64,000 bases of DNA from an uncultured Collinsella sp. (GCA_902492235.1 CABUKS010000010.1:3939-67938), one strand, 5' to 3'. Counted from the first letter of the stretch, positions 27,779 through 36,761 are shown. Notes: generated by a model from the letters alone, not told the origin. Numbers and translations: made by a program.

Positions 27779-27915
27779 AGCGTTCCTCGTCCCGACAAGC
27801 TTTCCGAGCCGCATTCAACGACGCGGCAGAATCATCGCCCGGTGGCAACCGAGTTCACCTACAATTGCCACCGGATCGAAAGACACAGAAAGACACAACT
27901 TTTTAGGAAGTCATT

Positions 27916-28728
27916 ATGACAGCTATCGATCGAACGCGGGCTGCCGCGGCCTTCAAGACCTACACCGATGCCTACGATGCCGCCAATCCGCGTATCGCGC
28001 TCAAAATCGAGCATACGTACCACGTTGCCGAGGCATGCGATGCCGTGGCACGCGAACAGGGCTGGTCACCGCAGGGCATTGACCTGGCGTGGCTTTGCGG
28101 CCTGCTACACGATATGGGCCGCTTTGAGCAGCTGCGACGCTGGGATACGTTTAAGGATGCCGAAAGCATGAGCCATGCGGCGTTGGGCGTCGAGGTTCTC
28201 TTTGGCGAAAACCCTGCAGGCGCGCCCGCGACAACAAGTATCCGCGACTTTATCGACGATCCGGTAGAAGACGAACTCATTCGATCGAGCATTGCCTATC
28301 ACAGCGATTTCCGTCTACCTGCGCAGCTCGACGAGCGCACGCGGAGCTTCTGCGATATCGTGCGCGATGGCGACAAGATCGACATCATGCGCACCATCGC
28401 CGACAGCGCCGTCGACACCATCCTCAAGGTTGATGAGGACACATTTCTCGCCAGCCGGTTCTCGACACCGGCGCTCACCGCCTTTGACGAGCGCCGCTGC
28501 GTTGCACGCGACGAACGCGATGAGGCCGCCGACTACCTGGCAGGGCTTATCTGTTTTATGTTTGAGCTCGTCTATCCGGCAAGCCGCGCGCTGGCGCGCG
28601 AGCAGGGCGATATCTACCGCCTGCTCGACGCGCCTTTTGGCATTGTGCGCCCCTTTACCGATCCCGCCACGCAAGCGACCTGGGAACGCCTAAAGAAAGA
28701 GATGCGAGCCTGGCTGGCCGGCGCCTAG
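27916..28728 (+). CDS. HD-domain phosphohydrolase
   Basis: A 270-residue soluble protein with the HD superfamily signature: a first histidine in KIEHTYHVAE, then CGLLHDMGRFEQ and a later D in RDGDKIDIMR. Such domains hydrolyse phosphoester bonds in nucleotides; the substrate is unknown. AGGAAG precedes ATG. Its stop codon overlaps that of the converging etfA gene by 4 bp in a CTAG palindrome, leaving no room for a terminator. Confidence 0.88.
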   Translation: MTAIDRTRAAAAFKTYTDAYDAANPRIALKIEHTYHVAEACDAVAREQGWSPQGIDLAWLCGLLHDMGRFEQLRRWDTFKDAESMSHAALGVEVLFGENPAGAPATTSIRDFIDDPVEDELIRSSIAYHSDFRLPAQLDERTRSFCDIVRDGDKIDIMRTIADSAVDTILKVDEDTFLASRFSTPALTAFDERRCVARDERDEAADYLAGLICFMFELVYPASRALAREQGDIYRLLDAPFGIVRPFTDPATQATWERLKKEMRAWLAGA

Positions 28729-29930
28729 CGCTCGAGCTGGGCCAGAAGTTCCTCGACGACTTCGACGGCGTCACCGACAACTTTGTACTGCGCAGCGCCA
28801 AAGATGGGAGCATCCGGGTCCTCGTTGACGGCGATGATGCACTCCGCGCCGCCGATGCCGGCTAGGTGCTGGATAGCACCCGAAACGCCGATACTCACAA
28901 GGAGCTTGGGCGAAACCGACACGCCGGTCTGGCCGATCTGGTGGCGGTACTCCAGCCAACCCGCCTCCACGACGGGACGCGTGCAACCAAGCTCGGCACC
29001 CAGCGCATCGGCGAGTTTTCGCATCAGAGGCAGATTCTTCTTGGAGCCAATGCCGCGGCCCACCACGACCAGACGCTCGGCATCGGCAATCGAAGCCTGC
29101 TGCCCCCACTCCTCGGCGGGAATCGAAATCTCGACGCGGGCCTTAACATCATCCGCAAGCGATACCTGGGTAATCGTTCCGGAGCGACTGTAATCAAACT
29201 CGGGCGCTCCAAAGATGCCGGGACGCACCGTTGCCATCTGGGGACGATGATTGGGGCAGATAATGGTGGCCATCAAGTTGCCGCCAAACGCCGGGCGTGT
29301 CTGCTGCAGCAGACCCGTCTCCGTATCCATCGAAAGCACCGTGCAGTCGGCCGTAAGGCCCGTCTGCAAGCGTACGGCCACACCTGGCGCCAGTTCACGG
29401 CCAAAGGCGGTCGCGCCGTACAGAATGGCCTCGGGCCTGCGCTCGGCTACCAAATCGCAGATGAGGCGAGCATAGACCTCCGCATCGTTTTGGCGCAGTC
29501 GCTCGTCGCGGCAGACCACGACCTCGTCTGCACCGGCGCAAACCAGATGCTCCAGGCCGCCGAGAGAACCCTTGGGGCCCATACCGACCAGTGCCACCAG
29601 ACGGCAACCACGGGCATCGGCAAGCTCGCGTCCCTTGCCCATGAGCTCGTAGGCCACGGGAGCCACGGCGTCGTGCTCGTCAGTCTGCACGAAGACCCAA
29701 ATGTCTCGATATGCATCAAGGTCCACCGCGCCAGCGGCCTCGTCGCGCTCGATCGAAATGGCATTGACGGGGCAAGCGTCGACGCACCCACCGCACAAGA
29801 TGCAGCCGTCGGTCACATGGGCGCAGCGGTTGGGGCGCTCGCCCTCCACCACAACGCCACCCGAGGCACAGGCGCGAACGCAGCGACCGCAGCCGATACA
29901 GGCTTCGCTATCGATAATCAGTCCGCTCAT
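28725..29930 (-). CDS. etfA: Electron transfer flavoprotein alpha subunit with N-terminal ferredoxin
   Basis: A 401-residue EtfA. Residues 1-60 hold two 4Fe-4S motifs, C11-x2-C14-x2-C17-x3-C21 and C43-x2-C46-x2-C49-x3-C53-P, with an extra C36. The rest is the EtfA N-domain and the C-terminal FAD domain (VVVGRGIGSKKNL, then GQTGVSVSPKL, IGVSGAIQH and VNEDPDAPIF). Ferredoxin-extended EtfA is typical of bifurcating or confurcating complexes, such as the LctBCD lactate dehydrogenase of acetogens. Its start directly abuts the etfB stop. Last gene of the operon. Confidence 0.93.
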   Translation of the reverse strand: MSGLIIDSEACIGCGRCVRACASGGVVVEGERPNRCAHVTDGCILCGGCVDACPVNAISIERDEAAGAVDLDAYRDIWVFVQTDEHDAVAPVAYELMGKGRELADARGCRLVALVGMGPKGSLGGLEHLVCAGADEVVVCRDERLRQNDAEVYARLICDLVAERRPEAILYGATAFGRELAPGVAVRLQTGLTADCTVLSMDTETGLLQQTRPAFGGNLMATIICPNHRPQMATVRPGIFGAPEFDYSRSGTITQVSLADDVKARVEISIPAEEWGQQASIADAERLVVVGRGIGSKKNLPLMRKLADALGAELGCTRPVVEAGWLEYRHQIGQTGVSVSPKLLVSIGVSGAIQHLAGIGGAECIIAVNEDPDAPIFGAAQYKVVGDAVEVVEELLAQLER

Positions 29931-30746
29931 CTATGCCATCCCCTCGATAATCTTGGCAAGCTTTGCCGCTTGCTCGACCGGTGTGCCCTCGATGGCCTCA
30001 CACGTTTGGTCGCGGTCGGGCACAAACGAGCGCACGACCTGCGTCGGCGATCCGGCAAGGCCGCAACGCAAGGGGTCGGCATGTACATCGGCAGCACAGA
30101 CCACCCGCACATCCGCATCTTCGGCCGCGCGAATGCCGGCGATGCTCGGCATGCGCAGCTGGCCGATCTCCTTGGCGGTCGTCATCGCGCACGGCATCTC
30201 CAGATAGACCGTCTCCTCACCGGCGTCGCAACCGTGAACGAGCGAAAACGCACCGCACGTCGTAAAGCCCGCGCTCTGCACGCAGCTCACATCGGTCACG
30301 CAGGGAATCTCGAAGGCGCCGGCCAGCTCGGGGCCAATCTGGGCAGTATCGCCATCCACCGCCATCTTGCCGCAGATGAGCAGGTCAAAGTCCTCGTCGA
30401 GCGCCTCGATGCCGCATTTGAGAGCATAGGTGGTCGCCAACGTGTCCGCACCCGCAAAGGCGCGATCGGTCAGCAGCAGCGCGTCATCGGCGCCGCGGGC
30501 AATGCAGTCGCGCAACAGCGATTCGGTTGCAGGTATACCCATCGACACCACCGTCACGCGTACGTCCATGCCAAAGCCGATAAAGTCGTCCTTGAGCGCC
30601 AGCGCGCATTCGAGGGCACTTGCATCGAAGGGATTAATGACCGCCTGTCTGCCATCACGCACGATGGTATTGGTTTTGGGGTCCATCTTGACCTCGGTGC
30701 TTCCCGGCACCGCTTTGACACACACCACCATATGGAAATCGCTCAT
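29931..30746 (-). CDS. etfB: Electron transfer flavoprotein beta subunit
   Basis: A 271-residue EtfB with the family pattern VCVKAVPGSTEVKMDP near the start, ALALKD, ADDALLLTDRAFAGADT, and ICGKMAVDGDTAQIGPELA for adenine nucleotide or second flavin binding. In bifurcating Etfs this subunit carries the bifurcating FAD. ATG at 30746 is chosen because GGGGG is 9 nt upstream; GTG two codons earlier overlaps the upstream stop (GTGA). Confidence 0.93.
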   Translation of the reverse strand: MSDFHMVVCVKAVPGSTEVKMDPKTNTIVRDGRQAVINPFDASALECALALKDDFIGFGMDVRVTVVSMGIPATESLLRDCIARGADDALLLTDRAFAGADTLATTYALKCGIEALDEDFDLLICGKMAVDGDTAQIGPELAGAFEIPCVTDVSCVQSAGFTTCGAFSLVHGCDAGEETVYLEMPCAMTTAKEIGQLRMPSIAGIRAAEDADVRVVCAADVHADPLRCGLAGSPTQVVRSFVPDRDQTCEAIEGTPVEQAAKLAKIIEGMA

Positions 30747-30748
30747 CT

Positions 30749-32350
30749 TCACGCGCCCCCTTTCTGGACGAGTTCATCCAAGAGCTTCTCCGAAAACAGG
30801 TTGCCACGGCCCAGCTGCCCGGCAGGATCGAGCTGCAGCTTGAGTCGAGCCGATTCGACCATGGCCTCGTGGCCGTACATCGTCTCCAAAAAGCCCGCTT
30901 TGATCTTGCCGACGCCGTGCTCGGCAGAAACGGCGCCGCCCATAGCCGTTACCTCCGCAGCCCACCGGGCAAACAGCTCGCCACCGCGACGGTAGTCTTG
31001 CGCATCGCGCGGCAGGATATTCACATGCAGATGGTTGCTGCCAATATGTCCCCAGGCGGCAGACTCAAGCCCGCTTTCGGCCAACGTGCGGCGATAGAGG
31101 GCAACGACATCAGCCAGGCGCGCGTTGGGCACCGACATATCCGACCCCAGCTTGGTAATGGTGGGGTCGGTGCGGCGACGCTCGTCGATGAGCATGTTGA
31201 CGCTCTCGGGAACGGCGTGGCGGAAGAACCGCTGGCATTCGCGATCGACCTCGGTGCGCGCAACCCAGGTCGCGTCGTCGCGGCCGCCCGCAAGCTCCAA
31301 AACCCATCCCAAGTGGTACAGCTCCTCGGTCGCCTGCGCCTCGTCGTCGCAGTCGAGCTCCACATAAACACAGACCTTTGCCTCGTCGTCGAGCGCCGGC
31401 AGCGAGGCAAACGCAGTCGACTGCTCACGCTGGCGACGAAGGATATCCAAGGCGCCGGCATCGAAATACTCAATAGCGGCGGCATGGGACAGCACGGGGC
31501 GCACGGAATCGGTAAAGGACACCGCCTTGTCCTCGCTATCGAAGAAGCAGCTCACGCCCCATACGACCGAAGGTGCCGCCTGCAGGGCGATCTCGAGCTC
31601 GGTAATGACGCCGAGTGTGCCGCACGCACCGATAAAAAGATCGATGGCGTCCATATCGTCCGAAACGAAATAGCCCGACGCGTTTTTGGTCTTGGGCATG
31701 GTATAGCCGGGAAGATCCAGCTCGAGCGCGCGGCCCCCTGCCGTCACGAGCGACAAGTGGCGTGCGTCAGCGCGCGCCTGACCTCGATGAAGCTCAAGCA
31801 GGTCGCCGTCCGCCAGTGCCACGTGAAGCCCCGTAACGTGCGGGCGCATGGGGCCATAGGCGTAGCTGCGGGCACCGGAGGCATTGCACGCCGCCATACC
31901 GCCCAGGCAGGCGGATGCCTCGGTGGGATCGGTGGGGAAGAACTGCTCGGGAGCTGCCTGGAACTCCTCATAGGCCTCAAGCGATACCTGATCCCAGCCA
32001 GCGGTCGGCAATGCCTTCTTACCCAGCTGCTTGCGCAACTCCGAAAGCACGACCCCCGGCTCCACGCGCAGCAGAAAACGGCCCTGCTCGTCGCGGCGAA
32101 GACCCAGGTAGCGATTCATACGAGAAGTGTTGAGGATATGTCCGCCGTGGGGCACGGCACCGGCAGCCAGACCGGTTCGAGCGCCTTGGACCGTTATCGG
32201 AACATGCTCGGCATGGAGCTTTCGCAGAATGGCGCGGACTTCGTCCTCCGTTGTCGGAAACGAGATGCTCGACGCCTCGCCCGATATGCGAGATTCATCG
32301 CGACCATATTCTTCGAACTCGTCGCCGAAGGGTTTGATGGCTGCAGACAC
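30749..32350 (-). CDS. FAD-linked oxidase, GlcD/LctD-like dehydrogenase
   Basis: A 533-residue flavoenzyme of the D-lactate/glycolate dehydrogenase group. The N-terminal PCMH FAD domain has VQGARTGLAAGAVPHGG, FPTDPTEASACLGGMAACNASG and YGPMRPHV; the C-terminal cap and oxidase end has WGHIGSNHLHVNI and SAEHGVGKIK. The gene order oxidase-etfB-etfA, with overlaps, points to an Etf-linked 2-hydroxyacid dehydrogenase. By analogy with LctBCD it may oxidise lactate with NAD+ while consuming reduced ferredoxin. Glycolate or another 2-hydroxyacid remains possible. Confidence 0.9.
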   Translation of the reverse strand: MSAAIKPFGDEFEEYGRDESRISGEASSISFPTTEDEVRAILRKLHAEHVPITVQGARTGLAAGAVPHGGHILNTSRMNRYLGLRRDEQGRFLLRVEPGVVLSELRKQLGKKALPTAGWDQVSLEAYEEFQAAPEQFFPTDPTEASACLGGMAACNASGARSYAYGPMRPHVTGLHVALADGDLLELHRGQARADARHLSLVTAGGRALELDLPGYTMPKTKNASGYFVSDDMDAIDLFIGACGTLGVITELEIALQAAPSVVWGVSCFFDSEDKAVSFTDSVRPVLSHAAAIEYFDAGALDILRRQREQSTAFASLPALDDEAKVCVYVELDCDDEAQATEELYHLGWVLELAGGRDDATWVARTEVDRECQRFFRHAVPESVNMLIDERRRTDPTITKLGSDMSVPNARLADVVALYRRTLAESGLESAAWGHIGSNHLHVNILPRDAQDYRRGGELFARWAAEVTAMGGAVSAEHGVGKIKAGFLETMYGHEAMVESARLKLQLDPAGQLGRGNLFSEKLLDELVQKGGA

Positions 32351-32695
32351 GCGAACTCCCCCTTTAGTTAACTACAGTATTTGCAGGGAGATGTTACCGC
32401 ATCGTTTCGTCGACGTGACTGAGACCGTCTCCATAATTGGCGAATTTTACGTTTGTGCAATTCGGCAAGCGGCGGCGATTTCTCGGCAGACGCTCTATTT
32501 GACGTGCCCCTTCCCATCGCTGCCATGCATGCAATTGGCGCTCGAAAAAACTTGAGATATTTTTTACCGCCTCTCACCTGTGACGATGCAAATCCGTCAA
32601 GCATTTGGTCAGAAATCGGTCAAGTTGCGCCTGATACGGTCGGCATCGACAGTCAAAACCAATAGAAGGTTTGGCCCAAAAGCAGGGAGGTCCCC
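32351..32695. other. 345-bp divergent intergenic region without a gene
   Basis: Upstream of the oxidase-etf operon on one side and the 32,696 gene on the other, it must hold both promoters. Two small palindromes are visible near 32421-32452: gagac-c-gtctc and aatt-ggcg-aatt, which could be operator sites for the oxidase operon. No convincing paired -35/-10 was found. Confidence 0.4.
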
Positions 32696-32992
32696 ATGGC
32701 ATATTACTGGCCCCAGTACGGCGTCGCCATCGAAGTCGACGATGACCCGTATCTTCTGCCGTTCGACGAAAAGGCATTTCCCGATGCGGCTGTCTATCAC
32801 GTCACCACCGACGTGATCTGCGATCCCGAATCGTTTTCGGCGCTCGCTCACCACATCGCCCACATCCACGACATCAAACTCGACCCAAACTTCGACGAGC
32901 TCATCTACTCACGACGCCTCATGCTCCACATGCTCTTTGGCGCCGATCCGTCCACGTTCGCGCGCGTCTATACCACTAAGGATGCCGCATGA
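32696..32992 (+). CDS. Small conserved-looking protein of unknown function
   Basis: A 98-residue soluble protein with a strong GGGAGG ribosome site. The N-terminus WPQYGVAIEVDDDP loosely recalls the E-x-D strand of DUF559-type nucleases, but the rest of that fold is absent. The composition is acidic with several histidines (HHIAHIHDI). Its stop overlaps the next start in ATGA, so it is the first gene of the exported-protein cluster. I do not recognise the family. Confidence 0.7.
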   Translation: MAYYWPQYGVAIEVDDDPYLLPFDEKAFPDAAVYHVTTDVICDPESFSALAHHIAHIHDIKLDPNFDELIYSRRLMLHMLFGADPSTFARVYTTKDAA

Positions 32993-33498
32993 GCGTAAGA
33001 AAGCAGTCGAGCCCCCTGGGGTCAAAACATCGAAAAAGGCTCGGCGTTGTCTGCTTGGCTATCGCCTGCGCCCTTATCGCCGTCGGCCTTTACGCCTGGC
33101 AGTCAAAGCCTGTCGCCGAGACGGGCACCTCGGTCACAACGGCAGAGGGTAAGTCGCGCCAAGAAATCCAGGACGAGCTCGATGCCATCGTCCGTGACAA
33201 CATGATGACGATCTCGGTCGCACCGGTCGCCCAGCTGCAAAAAGGCGGCAAGCTGCGCGTCAACGTACAAAACGCCCAGGACAACAAGTTTCCCCAGCGT
33301 TTCCGCGTGATCCAAAACGACGAAACCATCTATGAATCGGGCGTGGTCGAGACTGGCAAGACCATCGAGACCTGCCCCGCAGGCGACATCAAAGAAGGCG
33401 AAGCGTATATCGAGATCCAGGCGCTCGACGCCAAGACCTACGACGCCCATGGCAATCCCACGCGCGTCAAGGTGCGGGTTGCGCAGGCCGAAGGCTAG
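32989..33498 (+). CDS. Membrane-anchored extracytoplasmic protein, unknown function
   Basis: A 169-residue protein with a basic N-terminus, one transmembrane segment at about residues 19-36 (GVVCLAIACALIAVGLYAW) and an outward domain that looks all-beta (alternating patterns such as KLRVNVQNAQDNKFPQRFRV and EAYIEIQALDAKTYD). There is no lipobox or sorting signal, so it should be tethered by its N-terminal helix. Starts on ATGA with the previous gene. Together with the next secreted protein it may form a surface structure. Confidence 0.75.
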   Translation: MSVRKQSSPLGSKHRKRLGVVCLAIACALIAVGLYAWQSKPVAETGTSVTTAEGKSRQEIQDELDAIVRDNMMTISVAPVAQLQKGGKLRVNVQNAQDNKFPQRFRVIQNDETIYESGVVETGKTIETCPAGDIKEGEAYIEIQALDAKTYDAHGNPTRVKVRVAQAEG

Positions 33499-33586
33499 AT
33501 CTGCCGCCTGTTGCGAAAACGCGCACCCACGCCGCTTTCGTCCAACCATCACGGAAACGGTCCGTGACGAATAGAAAGGAACGATT

Positions 33587-34186
33587 ATGGACATCACCAG
33601 GAACTTGAGCGGGACCAGGGCGCTCGTCGTGGGGGCAGGGCTGGCGCTCGCGCTCGCAATGGGAGCCGCGCCGACCACCGCCCTGGCGGAGGGACGCGTT
33701 GGAACCACCGACGTGACCATCAGGACCGAAATCGACAACATCAAGTTTAAGGCTCCGACTGTCATCCCATTTGTCGCCAAGGCCGATGGCACGCTTCAGG
33801 GCCCTTCCGAGAACACAACCACCATCGACAATCTTTCGGCCTATGGCATCCACGTTACCAACATGAAGATCGGCGCCAAGAACTCCTGGAGCATCGTCGC
33901 CGACGCCAAGACGGGAACCGCCCAGAACTCCATCGATTTTAAGGTCGGCCCGGACAAGGCACTCCAAGACGCTCATGCCGCGACGCAGGAAGCGGGCGTC
34001 GACCTTTCCAAAAATGCATTCTTCGACATGGGTTATCAGGGCATCGCCGATGGTACGGACAGGATTAAGCTCAAGACGAGCGGCAATGTCGCCCGCGTCA
34101 CGCGAGACATCTTCCATGTGACTGGCGAGGGCGACCAGGTCGCAAGCATTACGTGGACGGTCGAGCCCGGTGCGCACACGGCCTAA
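33587..34186 (+). CDS. Secreted beta-sandwich-like protein, unknown function
   Basis: A 199-residue protein with a Sec signal peptide (hydrophobic LVVGAGLALALAMGA, likely cleavage after TTALA). The mature part has VIPFVAKADGTLQGPSENT, TIDNLSAYGIHVTNMKI and an ITWTVEPG ending, a pattern I associate with small secreted adhesin or fibre-like proteins of Gram-positive bacteria; this is a weak resemblance. There is no sorting signal of its own. AAAGGAA precedes ATG. Its last 17 bp overlap the start of the next gene. Confidence 0.78.
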   Translation: MDITRNLSGTRALVVGAGLALALAMGAAPTTALAEGRVGTTDVTIRTEIDNIKFKAPTVIPFVAKADGTLQGPSENTTTIDNLSAYGIHVTNMKIGAKNSWSIVADAKTGTAQNSIDFKVGPDKALQDAHAATQEAGVDLSKNAFFDMGYQGIADGTDRIKLKTSGNVARVTRDIFHVTGEGDQVASITWTVEPGAHTA

Positions 34187-34427
34187 GGCGATTGTCCTTG
34201 CCGCTATCGTCGGCGTTGTAACGTTTGCCCCGATCGCCGCCTTTGCCCAACAAGAGCAGGCGCAGGCTGCCACACAGGTGACTGTCGATCTATCGGAGCT
34301 CGAACGCAGTGGCCAACACGAGCCCCTAGCACAAACGGGCGACACGCGACAATTCCTGGCAGCAGGAATCGCCGCGGCAGGCGCAAGCGCCATCGGCCTT
34401 GGCCTGCACATCAAACGCAACCAGTAG
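34170..34427 (+). CDS. Small cell-wall-anchored protein with LAQTG sorting signal
   Basis: An 85-residue protein with a complete N-terminal signal peptide (AIVLAAIVGVVTFAPIAAFA) and a C-terminal wall-sorting signal: LAQTGD, a hydrophobic stretch (FLAAGIAAAGASAIGLGL) and the basic tail HIKRNQ. Only about 30 residues would remain after processing, so it could be a short stalk or anchor. LAQTG departs from the LPxTG consensus at position 2. GTG start inside the previous gene, so translation is probably coupled. No sortase gene is in the window. Confidence 0.75.
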   Translation: MRTRPKAIVLAAIVGVVTFAPIAAFAQQEQAQAATQVTVDLSELERSGQHEPLAQTGDTRQFLAAGIAAAGASAIGLGLHIKRNQ

Positions 34428-34468
34428 CCACACAAATCGAGACCGTCCAGAACAGGTAAGGAGAGCCC

Positions 34469-35881
34469 ATGGCACCAAAGAACCTTTTGCCCGTTGCCGC
34501 GCTTTGCAGTGCGCTTGCCATCGGCATGCCCGTCGCCGCCCTAGCGACACCCGCCGTGGACGTCCCCTTACCTGCCGTCAACTGTCTCGCCACAAACCAG
34601 ATGAGCACCATCGCGCGCCAACGCTTCTCGCTTGCGCAGGCAAGCATTTCGACCTCGGGGTGCCTCCGTCGCTGCACGAACAGCTCGATAGTCGTGGATA
34701 CCGAGCACTCGAGCACAGTGGACGGCCCCCTAACGGGATGCGTTATCTGCACATGGCGCGCAGCTGCAACTGATGCCGATGGCGATTCCTGCGACGTGGA
34801 GCTGTGCCTCGACATCACCCTGTCCGATGACTCGGCGGACGGGGCAACAGTCGCCTTCGACAGCACGTTTTTCGAAGACGGAGGAGGTGTATGCCTGGGC
34901 TGCGTCCCCTCGAGCGCCGATGGCACGCAGCCCGCTATCTCATTCACCGCATCGCTGAAAATGACCAAGGCGGGCACCGACGCCACAGCAAATGGCGAGA
35001 TTCCTCTGATGTTCTACGCGAGCGGCACAGAAAGCCAGGAGATTCGGGGCAAACAGCGGACCGGATCGCTCAGCCTAACGCGAGGGACAGATCCCGGTCC
35101 TGTCGATATCAGTACCCAAACGCAAGATGTGCATCACGTCCTTGTCGATCCGGCGCTCCTCGAGATGGAATGGAGCGGAGCGGGAGCGGTCGGACTCGCC
35201 CCCTCGACAGGTGACATCGCAAGCGACTCCAACGAGAACAGCGGTGAAATAGCGCCTGGGGACAATGGCGCACCAGGCGACATAACACCGCCATCGAGCG
35301 GTCCTTCAGCCACTTTTAGCGAGCCAAGCGAAACAGCCGCCGATGCCGACGGCACGCAAGCTGGCGAAAACTTGGGGTATCCCATGCCGGCAGACATCGA
35401 CGAGGGCAATTGTTGCATGATGGTCGCGCTCGACCGCGCGGGAACCGTCGACGCCGCGAGCATTGAGGTCGCCGCCGCCGATAAGCCCGTCCGCAAAGCA
35501 GCCATTATCGCATTCCCTAAAACCGTCGAAGTTGTTTTTCTACCATCGGGCGAGGTCGTAGCCCCTACCCTGCTCACCCTACTTGGGGCAAAGGGCACGG
35601 CCAACCAAATCGACAACCTCACGGTCGTCGACCCTGCGACCACCGCAAAACTGCACCTGTATGCCGTAACCTCGGACGGAGACAAAACCGAGGAATTCGA
35701 CGGTAAAAGCCTCCTGAATAACCGGATACTCCATAAAATGGAAGACGTCTCGTATCAAATTGAGCTCGAGGGATTTGACCGAGCTCGAGATGCCGATATC
35801 ATCGCCGCGGCCATTGAGTCCCCGCAGCGACTCATGACGCTGTGCTTCGATTACAGCCCCTATGTCGTGATGGGAGGCTGA
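34469..35881 (+). CDS. Cysteine-containing secreted protein, unknown function
   Basis: A 470-residue protein with a signal peptide (cleavage likely near ALATPA). The N-terminal half has many cysteines (for example CLRRC, CVICTW, CDVELC, CLGC), suggesting disulfides or a metal-binding fold. A low-complexity linker rich in S, G, E and P follows (about 255-310), then a second domain with CCMMVALDRAG and a C-terminus ending SPYVVMGG. There is no transmembrane anchor or LPxTG at the end. AGGAGAG precedes ATG. It ends the exported-protein cluster. Family not recognised. Confidence 0.75.
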   Translation: MAPKNLLPVAALCSALAIGMPVAALATPAVDVPLPAVNCLATNQMSTIARQRFSLAQASISTSGCLRRCTNSSIVVDTEHSSTVDGPLTGCVICTWRAAATDADGDSCDVELCLDITLSDDSADGATVAFDSTFFEDGGGVCLGCVPSSADGTQPAISFTASLKMTKAGTDATANGEIPLMFYASGTESQEIRGKQRTGSLSLTRGTDPGPVDISTQTQDVHHVLVDPALLEMEWSGAGAVGLAPSTGDIASDSNENSGEIAPGDNGAPGDITPPSSGPSATFSEPSETAADADGTQAGENLGYPMPADIDEGNCCMMVALDRAGTVDAASIEVAAADKPVRKAAIIAFPKTVEVVFLPSGEVVAPTLLTLLGAKGTANQIDNLTVVDPATTAKLHLYAVTSDGDKTEEFDGKSLLNNRILHKMEDVSYQIELEGFDRARDADIIAAAIESPQRLMTLCFDYSPYVVMGG

Positions 35882-35999
35882 GGCTTAGGCACCAAATGCC
35901 GTCATTAATACCACTTATATAACGTATAGGATGAGTCGTGGCGCACCATGCAGCCCGTTCTGTTACGATTGCCAGGTTGGCATCAATATGGGAGGGTTC

Positions 36000-36716
36000 A
36001 TGCCGGGTTTGGGAACGATCATCAACGTCGCACTTTTGGTTGCGGGCGGCTTGCTGGGTCTGATAGGCGGACGCTTTATCACACCCCGCATCCAAGATAC
36101 GCTCATGAAGGCATCGGGGCTGTGCGTTCTGTTTATCGGCCTGGGCGGCACCATGCAAAAGATGCTCGTCATTGACGGGAAAACGTTGGCCACCACCGGC
36201 ACCACCATGCTCATCGTATCGTTTGCCCTTGGCTCGCTCATCGGCGAGGCCATAAACTTGGAAGCCGGCATCGAAAACCTGGGCGAATGGCTCAAACGCA
36301 AAACCGGCAGCGAGGGGGACAACGAGTTCACCAATGCCTTTGTCTCGGCATCGCTGACCGTCTGCATCGGCGCCATGGCTATCGTGGGATCAATCCAAGA
36401 CGGTCTGCTCGGTGACTGGTCCACGCTCGCTCTCAAGGGCGCGCTGGATTGCATCATCGTCTGCACCATGACGGCCTCGCTCGGCCGCGGTTGCATCTTC
36501 TCGGCCCTGCCCGTCGCCGTGTTCCAGGGAACGATCACGCTGTTTGCCGGCGCACTCTCTCCCATCATGACCGCCGCCGCCCTCGACAGCCTGTCGCTCG
36601 TGGGCTCTATGCTCATCTTCTGCGTCGGCGTAAATCTCATCCGCCCTCAGACCTTCCGCACGGCCAATATGCTCCCCTCCGTTGTCATAGCCGTCATCTA
36701 CGCCCTCCTGTTCTAA
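36000..36716 (+). CDS. DUF554 family membrane protein
   Basis: A 238-residue protein with about six or seven hydrophobic helices. GTIINVALLVAGGLLGLIGG at the start and FVSASLTVCIGAMAIVGSIQDGL in the middle match DUF554 (YdfK/YqgA-like), a family of unknown transport or signalling role. ATG at 36000 has GGGAGG 5 nt upstream; ATG four codons earlier is possible. It appears monocistronic. Confidence 0.88.
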   Translation: MPGLGTIINVALLVAGGLLGLIGGRFITPRIQDTLMKASGLCVLFIGLGGTMQKMLVIDGKTLATTGTTMLIVSFALGSLIGEAINLEAGIENLGEWLKRKTGSEGDNEFTNAFVSASLTVCIGAMAIVGSIQDGLLGDWSTLALKGALDCIIVCTMTASLGRGCIFSALPVAVFQGTITLFAGALSPIMTAAALDSLSLVGSMLIFCVGVNLIRPQTFRTANMLPSVVIAVIYALLF

Positions 36717-36761
36717 ATCTATCTACATAGCGGTATCTCGAACACCTGTTTGATGCTGTGT

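Noticed and set aside
32421..32452. LldR/FadR-type operator before the FAD oxidase operon
   Set aside because: The gagac-c-gtctc and aatt-ggcg-aatt palindromes are short and do not match the GntR consensus well; kept only as a note in the intergenic entry.
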